Shown here in pieces: positions 1 through 12,557 of a stretch of DNA of 64,000 nt. Numbering within the stretch: the first letter of the stretch is position 1; each line of letters starts with the position of its first letter. The position numbers were made by a program, and so were the translations under genes. Below the pieces are notes generated by a model, which was not told the DNA's origin, did no database searches, and was given only the letters and a program-made list of their open reading frames with translations. The stretch comes from Ptychodera flava (lineage: Eukaryota > Hemichordata > Enteropneusta > Ptychoderidae), in contig NW_027248277.1 of assembly GCF_041260155.1 (NCBI RefSeq), forward strand, positions 24,119,322-24,183,321, given 5' to 3'.

Positions 1-1463
1 ATGTTTTTTTCATAACTTATGAACATCTGTGCAAATTCATAATGTTATACTGAAGTCAAGCCAATAAGAAACGCTTTTACAGCCGTCTCGTTTTGGATGT
101 TAGCTTTTAATGAGACTCGTCACCTTGTCATCCGAAATGAGTAACGTAAAATAATACTATCATTATTGAAGAACGACTCAGTGCTCACTATGTTATTTCA
201 TACCATCATTACCATAAACAATGAGGTCATATAATAGCGTTGGCATAGAAACCGCCACACATCAGCAGTAATGAAGTAACAACCTGAGCGTTATAATCAA
301 TGACTCTTGCAATGTAGAGATCCCCATCCTATCTAAGGTAATTAGACATCCACTGTATACTCGCCTTTTGCCATGCATCATCAATATTATACCGTCGTGA
401 GTACGTTCCTTGGGTTGACGACAGGTCGTGATCCTATCCTTGCTATCATGTATTATTAATGTAATATCTTCTTTTTTAGGAATGACGTTACTGCTCTCTT
501 ATTGGTGCTCACATTCTATCACGTACAGCCAACGTTAGAAATTTCTTTCACGATAACTACCTAACGTTCTACTTTGCAGTATTTTTGTGCCTATATCCAT
601 CGGTTGGATTTGGCGTTCTACACAGTTTCCATCGCACTATTTGAGTTAAACTAGGGCAAAGTCGTCTGCTTTATTTCCCAGTACATTGTCATCGTTGGAC
701 AATTGGTGTTATAAAACAACTGAAAAACACAGATCACTTTCACCCGTATGTAAAAATTTACTTTCTTCATCACATCGGTGACACATGTGACATCACATCG
801 GAGGTGAACATTTTCATTTTATTAAATTGAGGTTTACATAACTGAAGACAGTGGCGTTGAGCAATAGCTTAGTGGCAACCACCATTAGGTGTGACTTAAC
901 CATCAAAGATACGTTTGACATAATGATGAGCCAAATGTCATTTTTCACCACTTAAATCAGACTGCGTTTCTGCGTCGATCCGTCTTTCCGTTCGTCCCAA
1001 GACAGATTTGGTACTTAGGTAAGTAATTGATAAGAATCTGCATACCTTTTCATATAAAGTCCACAATTCTATACATAAATTCAAACAAACTTTTAGACAA
1101 CATTTTACCAATCAGTAACAGATTTCACTTTTGCCATGTAGTAATTTAGTGATCTTCTACGATATCGTATTTATTTCAGCACTTTTCTTTTATTTACTTA
1201 AAGAACTATTTGTTATTGTTATCATGAGCCCCCTTTGCTAACTCTGTTTTTTTTTCAGACAAGCTACCATGTCGGGGTTTGGGCTAGACTAGCTGTAAGC
1301 TATTTTTCGACTCCCCATTCCCCCTCTACTTTGTTATTTTCTCCCTTTCGAGTTCATGTGTCATGTAACTGACTTTTTCAAATCGGGTAAATAGCCAATT
1401 ACCTATATTTAATGAATTAAGGCACTGTTTTACTAGGTAAACAGCTCATTTAATACATATAGT

Positions 1464-1830
1464 TAATGTAGAATGCGTTTCGAAAGTGAAAGACTTAAAT
1501 TTTTGCTCAAACTTTCCTGAATGAAACCTTTAACCGTTCTCTTATCAGATCAACAATAAAAATAGGGGGTCACCGTGCAAACTTTGGAAATAGCGAAACA
1601 AATTACCCAACGTTAACATTTTTCGATTTTTGAAATTCAAAATGGCCGTCATTCCTATGTTAACTCTATGGGGGGGGGGGAATTAAACTTTAGGTTTTCG
1701 GAAAACTAAGCTGGTGACCGTTTTTCTTTATCCAAGACCTTTAAAATTAGTGGTAGAGTGGTAGATTACAAAAGAATTGTCGAAGTTTGAGGGTTCGACA
1801 AGCTGTCGCCAAGGCTCGTTCTATCTTAAA
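1464..1830 (+). mobile_element. MITE family A, degenerate copy
   Basis: It matches the family seen at 4552, 40485 and elsewhere: a GTAGAATGCGTTTCGAAAG-like left end, the shared GGGGTCACCGTGCAAA and CAAAATGGCCG segments, and a right part with GTGGTAGAT. The right end is degenerate (TTCTATCTTAA). A run of G follows the shared TTAACTCTATG word near 1668-1680. Its partner in duplication copy B is at 32664-33030, so the insertion predates the duplication. Confidence 0.75.
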
Positions 1831-4198
1831 AGTGACCCTAATGAATTTTAACGAACTTAAAGGTTTAGAGATACTTGTAATCTAAATATGCCCATATATG
1901 GTCAAAGGGGCGTTCCTTGTGTTTAAAAGCCCATTGAGGGCGTTGTTTTTAAAAAGAGGCCACACGCTTAAAATCTGTGATGAGTTAGACTTTCTCTTTC
2001 CATGGTAACTGTGACATACTTGGAACTGGTGACAGAATACGCATTATCCATACTTAGCTTAAAGGGCCAGTGGATGAAACCTTTGATGTTTTAAACACTG
2101 AATTTATTTTTTATGTCTATGGCAAGTTCATTTCGTGTTCTCCAAGGCATGTTGATTTAAAAATTCAAACTATTTACCTTGTATATGCAGTTCTTTCTTG
2201 GTGTGAATACGAAACTTAAGATGTAACTGTGAATTTTTTGTCACATTTAATGTCACAATAAAGGCGTTCACAATTGATGTGAAATTGTCCAAGGGTGTCC
2301 CTTGAAGTAAGCCCGTTTTCACACTTTCATTTTCCTTCTCATTAAAAAGTCAATTTTTGCAATGGTTCTCATCCTCACAACTACATTAGGTTCGACGTTA
2401 TTGATAAATAAATGCATTTGAAAAAATTGATAACAAAGACATTTCGCTTCAAAGAAAACCTAGCACAACTATAAATATAAGCTCATTACCATTATACCTC
2501 TAATACAAAATGAAATCTGACGTATTTAGTTACCTTTATCAGCAGATATACTTACTCTAAAGGCGTGGAATTTCATTTCATCCTAGTACTGAATTATTTT
2601 CTGCTGAAATCTAGGGAGGTTCTACAAACTATGGCACCTCATTTGCACCGGTGATTGTGGAGAAAAATAATTTTAGTTTAATTGTTAATAACAACGGATT
2701 AAGAGGGAAATCGGAGTCACACCGGACAATTCTCGAATCCATTAATTTTGAGACAGTGCAACCATCTGATTGAAGGAAATGTCGGGCATGTTGAATAGAA
2801 GACCAAATCAATATCGATTTAAATATTAACTCAAGGTAGGAAAGATTTCACCATTCTGTGTTGGCCGGGTTTTAGAACACATGCCATTTTTAAGTGATCA
2901 GTAAAACTTGCTACTATTTTATAACCTTCCAATTTTATTTTGGTGTATCTTGATCTTGTTCTGGTTCACACATTCTCAGCACAAAATTTGTAGTCCATGA
3001 CACTTTTCAATGTTTGTTGGTGTTTTGGTATCTCATGCGTTAAGAAAATCCGAGATGTGTAAAAATCGTTACCATGGAAGTCGATACGAAAACCCTAATT
3101 GTATAGAAAACTGACACTAATAGAATAAAGACTATTTTGTTTTGATCAATATTTAAAGTGGTATAGAACTTGTGAGTACGCCCACAGTTCCTGTCTTGGT
3201 TGTTTGCGTTTTGTGTATGAGAGTGTATATATTTTACGTATATTATATCATATAGGGCTCAGCCCCTGGTGTTGCAAAAGAGCCATATGACATTAGGAAT
3301 GTTATTTTTGCCCTCAAAGTCAATGCTTAAATGGTCAATAATAGTATTGATTTATGATAAATAACAAAAAAGAATAAAAAACTTAAATGTTCGTTGTTAT
3401 ACACATAAGTAGGATACCTACACATTGCGTAAGCAATAAATACGAACAGCTAGCTTACTTTGTTACTCACTGATGTGCGCAGTTCACGCAAGATTGGCAG
3501 ACCATGATAAATATAGATTTTCTGTTTAATCTATCAAAAATCCGGAACGTAAATGACAATTTTGCACATAACATTTTGCATTTACCATAATAACAAGTAA
3601 TCGTATTTGATAAGGGGTGTATTATGCCGTCATTATTGTTTCCATGGCAACGGTGCTTCTAATTGCAAGCAGAAAACTTTTCACTCTAGAAACTGGCAAT
3701 CTTTGTGTCCAGCTATTGACACAGAGGGCGCTCTTCTAAATGTGAACGCTGTCGTGTGCCAGTTCAAGCCCAGCATTCTTTGCGTGTGTCCTGTTCCATA
3801 CAGGACTGTTTTCTCTGTGTTTCTATTTTTACTGAGAAATTATAACGATATCTTTTAGCAATGACGAAGAGGAAAATAGGACTGACTTGGTGGCTATTAA
3901 CAGCGATAGAGTTTATTAATAGGGAGTTAAAATAATAATCGGCATGTTTAATGGTTCTATTTTCACAGGCACTCAAAATGACGGTGTCCATGAATTTACT
4001 AAGTTCAGGGACATATTGCTCAAGACAATTAATTCACTACCGGTTCGTTTCCCAAAGCTCGGGTGAAAATAGTGCGGACCTATAGGTTTGATACCTGCAT
4101 GGATGCTTGCTTAGTTTGAATTTTCAGAAGTATTTTTGTAAAGAGAATAATTGCCTGCTTGAATCAAAATGCAAACTGTTCTGAAATGGCCGATTTAG

Positions 4199-4372
4199 AT
4201 AGTAATTGTAGTCGACACGGTGGGGTAATGGTTAGGGTACCGTTCTCCCCAAGCCGGAGGACGGCGAGTTCGATACTCCAGCACGGTTTTGTACCCTTGA
4301 GCAATGCACTTTACTCCTCATTGCCCCGCTTGATAATGGGTAGTGAGTATATCATCCTTTAAATGGGCGTCG
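4199..4372 (+). mobile_element. tRNA-derived SINE
   Basis: The head looks like a tRNA-derived pol III promoter. A box-A-like TAATGGTTAGGG is followed about 35 bases later by a box-B-like GAGTTCGATACTC. Behind it comes a tail with CCTTGAGCAATGCACTTTAC, a segment type common in SINEs of aquatic animals, and then TAAATGGGCGTCGG. A copy with an internal deletion sits at the matching place in duplication copy B (35480-35620), so this insertion also predates the duplication. Confidence 0.7.
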
Positions 4373-4551
4373 GAACATTGGATGATGGAATAAAAAACAA
4401 GTTGAGGTGCGCAAACAACCAAAAACAGTATGGAATCAATATTTCACCAAGGAGTAATGATATACATTTATTCAAGAAATGTCAAATTAACATTGCTCAA
4501 CAAACCTACTTCTATACTCTTGTGAACATAAAACGAGAATAAGTTTTCAAC

Positions 4552-4907
4552 TTAAGGTAATATGCACCACGAAGGTAAAAGACAACACATTTGCTCACCT
4601 TTTTCTCAAGAACCAATTCAACCAAACTCTTTCAAAATCAAGAATAAAAATCAGGGGTCACAGTGCAAAGTTTGGTACTAGAGAAACAAATTACCCAAGA
4701 TTTACCGATATTTAAAATCCAAAATGGCCGCCCTCCTTGTGTTAACTCTATGAAGAAATATAAATATTCCATTTTTCAAAAAAATGAGACAGTAAAAGTT
4801 TTTCTTACTCCAAGAGCTTCAAAATGAGCACCCACAAGTGGTAGATCAGAAAAAATGGAGACGTTTGACAGTCCAAATATCTGTCCCAGAGGGGCATTGT
4901 ACCTTAA
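4552..4907 (+). mobile_element. MITE family A copy
   Basis: The element is 356 bp long. It starts TTAAGGTAATATGCACC and ends in the inverted form (GGGGCATTGTACCTTAA). Inside are the family landmarks GGGGTCACAGTGCAAAG, CCAAAATGGCCGCC and ACAAGTGGTAGATCAGAAA. No transposase is encoded. The partner copy in duplication B is at 35790-36145. Confidence 0.85.
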
Positions 4908-5701
4908 TGCTCTGTCTACCTATTTACTTAAGAATCTTCATACTCAGAGTGGTCTTTTGCATTATAAAATATCACACCCAGCACCTGCTTGATATCCCTA
5001 CTTCATTGATTATGAGCTTAACAATAATAATATGAGAATATCCAAAAACACATGACTTGATATTATTACACAAAATAGGAAACTTCAACTATCATTGATC
5101 ATTGAAACTGCTGATGATTTTAATCGGAAATACTTTAAAAAGGGTAAAACAGATTTAGAATTACTCTTGCTATATGACTGCTTGTGAGAAGCAGTATCTA
5201 CTTCCTAATTAAAGTATGCAAAAATATAGAATGCCAGGCATATTGTCTATTACATTCCACAGCAGGGATTTTTACATACGTTATATTGCAAAATTCGGAT
5301 ACTGATTTTTATTAAAAATAGCAGAAAAGTCATGCTTTCAGTGGTTGGAATCAAAGTTAGTTAATACCATAAGTAGTAGTATTTGACAGAACATTGCAAA
5401 ACTCACCTCAATGGGGATATAATGCAGTAAAAGGGAAAACAGCACATTATTAGTTTTTGACAAACTTTATTATATCAAGAGTGTAAAAGCTAGATAACTA
5501 CCTGCCTACTGCTAACAATAAACTACCCACAATGTTCATTTCTTTATGACCCTATAGAATTCATTCAAGAAGATACAGAATCTGCACATGCTAAGATGGC
5601 CATGACATTGTATTAATTGTTAAAGGTGGACACACAATACACCTTATTGAAACACTCTTTGCGTGATTCTCATAGAAATGGCAAACAGACATCAACAAAT
5701 C

Positions 5702-6162
5702 TTAGATATTTTCTCCAATACAGCTTGGCAAGTGAACCCTAGCCATGGTTTTCAGTTTCACTTTCCAGTCACAGACAAGATACCGCTGTTGCGGTTTCTC
5801 AGACATTACTGCAGCCTCGATTGCATCCACAACCCAGTCCATGCCCCGGTACCCTTCTATGCAATACTTAGACATGATATCAACTTGTGCCTCGAAGCTG
5901 TCCTTCCCATAATCCTTCCTGATCTCATCTGTGGCTTCATTCCATAACTTGTCGCCGATTTTACGGACACTTTCCGGAGTGTAGATACCAGTGGCTACGA
6001 TAAAGTTTGCAGGTTCAACAACGCAAACGGTAACTCCCCAGGGTTTCATCTCATATCGAAGACAATCCGAAAATGACTCCACACCGTGTTTGCAAATGGT
6101 GTAGGCAGACCGACTAGGAGAATTGATCAGTCCAAGTATACTTGTCACGTTGACTAAACGAC
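5702..6162 (-). CDS. Extra copy of BDH1-like terminal exon
   Basis: This 461-nt exon encodes the C-terminal half of a BDH1-like short-chain dehydrogenase, as does its partner at 36939-37399. A good acceptor (CTATTTAG) precedes a phase-1 start, and the frame is open to a TAA. It carries the catalytic YTICK motif (YxxxK) and the family-typical VVEPANF. No copy of exons 1 or 2 is seen near it, so it is an orphan from the direct duplication. It lies downstream of the main gene on the same strand in the same splice phase, so it could be an alternative last exon. It could equally be an untranscribed relic that has not yet decayed. Differences from the partner are few and mostly conservative, such as CIEGYR versus SIEGYR. 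Confidence 0.75.
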
Positions 6163-6415
6163 CTAAATAGAAGCCAAAGCAATCAATATTCACAATAAAT
6201 TACAAAATGAATTTTCATTTTGTTGTCAGCGTCATCATCCCTCTGATCTGGTATCGAACAAAAAGTGCAATAAGTAGAAAACAGTATCTAATTTGAATAC
6301 ATGCAAATTCAAATAATTTGAAACAGTAGATGTCTTGAACTTATATAATATGTCACTAGTAGGACCTTTAGGAATGTGTTTGTCAAGAATTAATTTATTT
6401 TGCTTTTCGTCCTAG

Positions 6416-7004
6416 TGTTGTGTAGGTCATTTTCCCCCACACTCATGACCTGAGAGTAATTAGTCTAGAACATTCTCAAGGTCACTGTTCTTTACAATCT
6501 CACGACCTTGAATTCAATTAGTCATATTTGGAATGTTCTGGAAATTTAATTAGCTGTGTAAGGAGATAATTTTAAAACAGTGTTTAGCATGTCAAAAGAA
6601 GTTCTAAATTGTTCTTATATGCTCTTATATAACCACATGGGTATAAATATGGGACCGGCACAGCTTGCAGTCAGACATTTTGGGATTGTGTCTCTTGCGT
6701 GTTACTACAAAACTCTAGCAGTATTAATTTCAAAACTTGTCAAGACCTTCACTGTCATGCTTGATTTAAACTGTGGACTTTGTGCAACATCACGCCTGCA
6801 AGCAAGCCAAAGGACTACATCGGTCTGCTTCACTGTCTGACTTTTGGACCATTGCCATCCCAGCTGAGATAAGTAGCCTGTACGCTTTTACAGTTCGTGT
6901 TCTATCCCTTGACTGAGAGATTAGTTTTAATATTTGTAATAAATTTCGTTTTATACGGAAACTGCTGAGTTTACCCTTTTGTTCTTTTTTTTAATCACGT
7001 AACA
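6416..7004. mobile_element. Solo LTR (probably Gypsy-type) with CTAG target duplication
   Basis: A 589-bp unit starts TGTTGTG and ends TAACA. It is flanked directly by CTAG on both sides (6412-6415 and 7005-7008), and the homologous right arm of the palindrome lacks it. Inside, read on the plus strand, are a TATATAA-like promoter near 6626 and an AATAAA near 6938, as expected of an LTR. No internal retroviral coding region is present, so it is a solo LTR left by recombination. It is a fossil that inserted after the palindrome arms formed. Confidence 0.8.
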
Positions 7005-8539
7005 CTAGGTTACACCCTAATTGACTAGAAGTACACCTATTGTCAATATACGCATGCCATAATCAACGTTTCATCCAGCTTTAGGCAAGGTTGCAGAGTT
7101 TCAGCCCATAATGCCAGTCAGCTCTGCATGTAAAGCATGATAGGGGTTTAGACAAACAATTCGACGACACCGAAACATACCACTTTAAGGATCGTTCGCT
7201 TCTCCCCATCTACAGGCATACAACACTGACAATGTAAAAAGTATATTTTTATATGAGTACACACAAATAACGATTACCTCCTGATTTTGTTAATTTATAG
7301 ATATTTCTTTTATGTACATCGAATTTTTTTACCCTGATTAATTGCGACGCAATCTGTTGAACACTTATAGGATCACTTTTCAATATTTTGCTAATGTTAC
7401 CACGATAAGCTCAAAGGATCGTCAGAAAACCATCGACAAATTCCTTTCTTATCTACAAGTGTTAGACGCTCCTTTCACTTGGTGCATTTTCACTAAAAAT
7501 ATCAACCGGATTATTATTGAACGAAATAATTATATGAAAGTCATATATGTAAAAATAAATATCAAAACGCGAAGAAAAGCTGGGTTATCAAATTGTAGAT
7601 TTTTACAGGGTCTGTTGATGGCCTTACACAAAATAAATAAAATTGTCATCAAATGAAAATGATCCAAGACGACTAATAGTTAGATGTACAGACGGAAAAA
7701 TATGTATCAAGCCAATCGAAATGAAACTATACGCTCTCAAAACTGATTCCGGTGAATTCTATAAATAATGTAAACGACGAGCCAATTGAAATGTGATCTT
7801 TGCCTGGCTTAGCAGCAACTGATTATCAACAGAGGTAAGCACAACCTTCCCAACAAGCGTTCTAAACTAATCCCCAAATGCGTACATGAACATAAATTTA
7901 CATGTCAAAGTCCCGTACCGCGTACTCACGCTGGATCACTCTACAGAATCAAAGGATTAGTTATTTGATAATTGTTTGTCTGATAATCGTGCATTGTCTC
8001 GTCCCTTGTACATTAAAGACGATTTGCCTCTCTGATAAATTTGAAAATATTCATCGATTTTGATAGCCTGGGATTTAGTCTGAGAAAGGGAAAATCACAA
8101 TTTTGTTTTGAAAGACAAACAATGGGAATAATGCAGCAATCAATGTAATCCCAGAGGGACCCCACATAGGGCGATACGGTTCGTGTTTGCCGTGAAACTA
8201 TACCGAGGCTCGAGGGCTGGGGCAATTGCCTCATAGTGATGCCCCTAGTCACCTTCCCGGACAAGCGCAGGATTTGTGAATGCCAAACCCATTGGGATGG
8301 GGGAAATGTTGGGGGATTTCCCTGATTGTCTTGCTCCAGGGAGTGAGGCATTTGGCAATTTCAAAAGACTAATTTCCAATCTCCCAAAATGCCCCGAGGG
8401 GGATTGGGGTTGATATTGACTGCCCCATATGAGCAATTGTGATATTTTCGTATCCTCATTCAATTTTTGTCGAGTTGAAGGACTTGATAAATACATTGGT
8501 CAGATGAAGGTTAAAGGGACAGTAGCTGTAACCGTAGAT

Positions 8540-9616
8540 GAAGTTACACCCATGGCCACTTTAGTGTTGATCAAGCCTGTCTGGTACAAGCAGAAATTCT
8601 GTCTGCAGAAGGGTGATAAAACGGTTACTTTACCCTGTATCAGTGGTGATAATGATGCTACTATCGGTACCCCGTGGACACGCCGATTAGCCTGAAATTA
8701 GGGAGTGATTATAAAATACACTGTATACAAATGATGTTGACCACAGCATTTGCCCTATCAGTACTCAGTATCTGCTAAAATTCATGTGTTTCAAATGCAG
8801 TCAGTGTTAAAGAAAATCACACATTTTGTGCCGATTTCAATATTGCAGTGAATGAATACCAACGATACTACAGCGTGTACCGCAAGTGTCGTGTTCAGAC
8901 TCTGTTCAGACGCGGGAATTGAGAAAATGCCACTTTGAAAATGTTAGCGATTAAATTACAAACATCGCCCGTTTTGCCTGCAAACTTTCGAAATAAACAT
9001 TCACTTGCACTAAGCCATGTTTCTTTCCTACAAACCGTGAATAAACTTACTCCAATTTCACTTGGTACGAGAGAAGAGGTAAGAAAGTAAGTCGAGGTAA
9101 CATTTTACATGTACATGTATTCACATGTATGTAACCATGAGCGACACTTTTCTCATCCCGGTTGAAGGGAACTTGTGCTGATAAATGTACATCTCTTCCA
9201 AACTTTTCTGGCTCCCTCCACGCTTATCTTAAAACGCTTGCTTGTTTCTTTGTAAGCTCCTCGTGGTACCTCGCTAGGTGCCGGATTTCCACCACAATCT
9301 CTTATATTTTGAACAATCAAGCTTGCTACGTCCTCACTGAAGGAGTTGCCCCTATGATATTCGCGACCGTTGTTACTGATGTTCATTGTCGGAGTGCAGA
9401 CTTACAGCGTGTCTACAGTGCAGTGTTGTGATCGATTTGAATTGGGCAGGCGAGACATTTTAGTAGAACGTTATCTCAATCCTAACAGTGGGGTGCCGAT
9501 AGTGAACCTTTTACATTTATTACACCGATCACCACTTTGTTCCGTTTATACAAACAGAATTTCTGCTTGCACCAGACAGGCTTAATCAACACTAAGGTGG
9601 CCACGGGTGTAACTTC
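8540..9616. mobile_element. Non-autonomous TIR DNA transposon, 1.08 kb
   Basis: The element is absent from the matching place in the other palindrome arm, which defines its limits. Its ends are long inverted repeats of at least 60 bp: GAAGTTACACCC followed by RTGGCCAC and TTAGTGTTGAT, then AAGCCTGTCTGG and CAGAAATTCTGT. The only coding trace is a short helix-turn-helix frame at 9153-9386 on the minus strand, so it looks like an internally deleted derivative of a Tc1/mariner-like or related transposon. The superfamily is not certain and no clear target duplication was read. Confidence 0.75.
9153..9386 (-). CDS. Transposase N-terminal HTH fragment
   Basis: A 77-residue frame starts at an ATG at 9386. 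It contains RGNSFSEDVASLIVQ, then a PSEVPRGAYKETSKRFKIS segment and VWKR. This is the spacing of a paired-like helix-turn-helix found at the start of Tc1/IS630-type transposases: a first helix after RGxxLS, a turn with a small residue, then SxxxVxK. The catalytic DDE/D domain is missing. The frame lies inside the 8540-9616 transposon, which supports the assignment. It could instead be a HTH domain of another transposon family. Confidence 0.45.
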   Translation of the reverse strand: MNISNNGREYHRGNSFSEDVASLIVQNIRDCGGNPAPSEVPRGAYKETSKRFKISVEGARKVWKRCTFISTSSLQPG

Positions 9617-9629
9617 TATTTCGTTTGCA

Positions 9630-9805
9630 AGTTCTTGTTCTACTCCCTAAAGTATGCCTTGATATTTAAATTATTTTACTTAGTCACACAGCGTCTAAAT
9701 GTATTAAATACACTGTTATTTTTTTTCAAATTTCGATTTTAGTCTACAGATGAACAGGCTGACTTGACAAAATAAATACTCTGTAGTAGAACGATTTTCC
9801 TGTAC
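9630..9805. mobile_element. Small inverted-repeat element, family B
   Basis: It starts with TTCTTGTTCTACTCCCTAAA and contains a segment with ACAGGCTGACTTGACAA near its right end. The same layout recurs at 61905-62105 and, in reverse, at 18395-18567 in the other palindrome arm. No coding sequence is present. The exact right boundary is unclear. Confidence 0.5.
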
Positions 9806-10016
9806 TGTATTTGAAACTGCACTTGACGTGAACAAAGTCAAGAAAAGTCACAGCTGGTGGCCATCGAATTTGTAACGAAGGGATGAGAAAAATGAAAATA
9901 ATAGGTAGACTTACAAATAAATTGATGATTGCTTTTATTGAATAATTCTGTTACTATTTTGCCAAGTATTAACTATTTCACTGTATGCAGTACTAAATAC
10001 AAAATTCATCAATTAT

Positions 10017-10018
<2 letters not shown>

Positions 10019-10084
<66 letters not shown>
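10019..10084. repeat. (AT)n microsatellite
   Basis: This is an uninterrupted TA dinucleotide run. A longer and more complex AT tract lies at the mirror position in the other palindrome arm (17937-18213). Confidence 0.98.
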
Positions 10085-10088
<4 letters not shown>

Positions 10089-11220
10089 TATAATTATCTA
10101 TCAATCACCTAGTAAATGATTGACACTACAAAAGGCATCAAGGTTTTACATAGCAAAAATTAAAAATATGGACTCCAGGACTTTTCTGACTTAAAGAGGG
10201 TACCATATATAGTTTTTATAAAGCAATAGCTTGAATCAAATTGTCTTGCTTTGATAGGCACCTTTGCCATGTATAAGACAACGAACAAATAATTGCTCGA
10301 AATCCACTTCAGTATAGCAACCATCAACTCGTGATCAATAGTCGAGCTGTATTTTGTATAGCTATAGGCAACACTGTGGCAATCATGTTAGAGATAACAA
10401 CACTGTTGTTCTTGTACCAGATTAAAGTAATACTTATTTGCACTTTGCTTATTAGGTTATAAATTATGCATGGAAGGCGTTAAGTTTGAGATAAACATGC
10501 TCTTCTATTATGACATTCATCATAGAAAGCAAGACTCGTATTTACTTTGCTGATTGGGTAATAAATAATGCATTGAAGCCGTTTCCTTATCCCGATAAAA
10601 GTATGAAAGCCTGAGATATACATGTTCTATTATAGCAACACACAATGAAACATCTGAGTACTTAAATTAATTCTAAAAGGAGAACATATTGGCAAAAGAA
10701 ACATAAAAGTAAGAATAAACAAGTCTACTTCTTAAAAATGAATTATGAGTATCGAACAAATTGATTTTTTTGTTTAAGAACGTCAAAAAGGAGTATTTTC
10801 AAGATTCTTGCTACACATAATGTCATCTGCGTAACTTAACTATCGTTTCTTAAGAAAACCAATTTGTGTACAAAGGCTCTGTTCCAAGCGCTTATTTTCA
10901 CTCATATTTTCTCAATTATCGTTTTCTCTTTTTCTGTCGATAATAACTATATTCATAAAATATATTCATGTTATAGCAGGCAATTCCACTTCTCTGAAGA
11001 ATTGTGATGCACTTTCAAAGCGAACAATTTAAATGTTAAAATGTCGACACAGGTTTTCATAATTTGAAGTAGGTTTATGTTTACGTTCAGTACGACGATA
11101 GTCGTAAAATATAGGCTGGAATGCACAAGTGAGTAATTTTACGTGTCGTGAAAAATTACCTCAGCCCTTTATGAACGTTACGAAGCCCACCAAAAACGTG
11201 GCAAATTAGAACTTGTCAAG

Positions 11221-11400
11221 GCCGGCCGGCCGCGCATCGTACAGAGCTGGCAGCTCTATGGGATCTACTAAGTGTAAGGTGGATATAAAAAGCGTGCCAG
11301 TCAGTTCATCTCCAAGAATTATGCACGTCCTTGGATGTCCCATATTCCGAATTTATGACGTCAAAAAGTATTTGTGACTGGATTAAGAAAAACATGAAGT
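11221..11400 (+). promoter_or_regulatory. Putative TATA promoter and first exon, left arm
   Basis: A GC-rich GGCCGGCCGG block is followed by a TATA box (TATAAAA, 11284-11290) and, about 25-30 bases on, by a TCAGTT initiator-like word. Then comes a short leader that ends at a splice-donor-like GTGAGT (11399). The TATA box, initiator and donor are all kept in the mirror copy (16645-16767, minus strand), although the arms have diverged. This suggests a real promoter in the ancestral unit. No downstream coding exon was found in either arm, so the product is unknown. Confidence 0.4.
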
Positions 11401-12200
11401 GAGTAAAGCGTCGTAACTACACCTTACTTTATTTTAATGTCCATGTTGTTGCCGCGAGAATGAATAAAACAAAGGTATTTGCATTTATGCTCGTACATTT
11501 TCGTTACTGGCTTGCATACTCCTAACTGAACTTGTTTACAAGACCTACACGCATTTTCGTAATTTTTTGGGAGTATCCTATGCTTTGTGGCCGAAACCTA
11601 CATGGAACAGGACCACCAACATTCTAAGACGTTGTGGATATATATTACGAACGAATCGTAAACATTGATATGTGTACCTTCTTTGTCGTGTATTTTCAAT
11701 GCCAAAGTTTGATTTGTATGGCCTTTTATGGCTATACTTGACATAATTCACTACATAGATATTAAAACTCGTCATCAAGAAGCTTGACGTCGTAAAGCGG
11801 CTCAGTCATCATGCATCGACTAGGACCTTACTCTTCAGCAGCGTAGACGACATGAAAACACAGTACGGGACCGTGAACCGATAAGAGTTGTCGTGGTGTC
11901 AGCCGTAATGCATGCAAATGTTCGATGCATTTGTTTGTTTTCAGTAAATGTACTTGACTACAATGACAAAAAAGCTAAGAGCAACTATTACATGTTTGAC
12001 CAAATTCAAAAATTATGTTTCCTTGTGTCATAAGTTCTGTAAGCTCAGCTGTAATACAAATATGATCATACCAACGGCAACGCGGACACGTGGCATTAAG
12101 TACTTCCGCTTAAAGTGAAAATATGATTCATATTTAACATGTACAATTATGGGTTTATATCAGGACTCTCTAAACGCCAGAAGGATGGCAATATAAGCAT

Positions 12201-12307
<107 letters not shown>

Positions 12308-12458
12308 GCTTCGCTCATGGTATGTATTGCCGTTGGAGCACTCTGGTGAGTCCATATTTTCAATCCTCAACAATGGGTAACCGTACATCTGTGCCCAAGT
12401 TCAGAGGTTGCCATAAAGCCATTATGGTGATAACCGGGAGGGCACATTGTATACATTT

Positions 12459-12460
<2 letters not shown>

Positions 12461-12554
<94 letters not shown>
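12461..12554. repeat. (AT)n microsatellite at Penelope-like element edge
   Basis: An uninterrupted TA run that ends at the first base of the inverted-repeat Penelope-like element at 12555. Confidence 0.98.

Positions 12555-12557
<3 letters not shown>

Larger units (their letters stand above)
1..6286. repeat. Large direct duplication, copy A
   Basis: This stretch is repeated in the same orientation at 31197-37522 with many substitutions and small indels. Homology stops at the shared word ACAGTA, after which the two flanks differ. The left edge of copy A lies outside the window. The copy carries an inverted-repeat transposon at 1464, a SINE at 4199, a second transposon at 4552 and a complete copy of the last exon of the BDH1-like gene. 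Identity is uneven: about 1080-1460 is almost identical to its partner, while 2600-4400 is clearly diverged. Confidence 0.95.

Noticed and set aside
1240-1310. An exon in the near-identical patch of the duplication, after a TTTTTTTTCAG acceptor
   Set aside because: The sequence after the acceptor meets stops in every frame within a short distance and has no matching donor-defined coding segment.
4199-4280. A true tRNA gene
   Set aside because: Box A and box B resemble a tRNA, but no acceptor stem or cloverleaf can be drawn and a SINE tail follows.
6580-6840. An 86-codon frame inside the solo LTR
   Set aside because: It has no known domain and lies wholly within LTR sequence; it is taken as chance.
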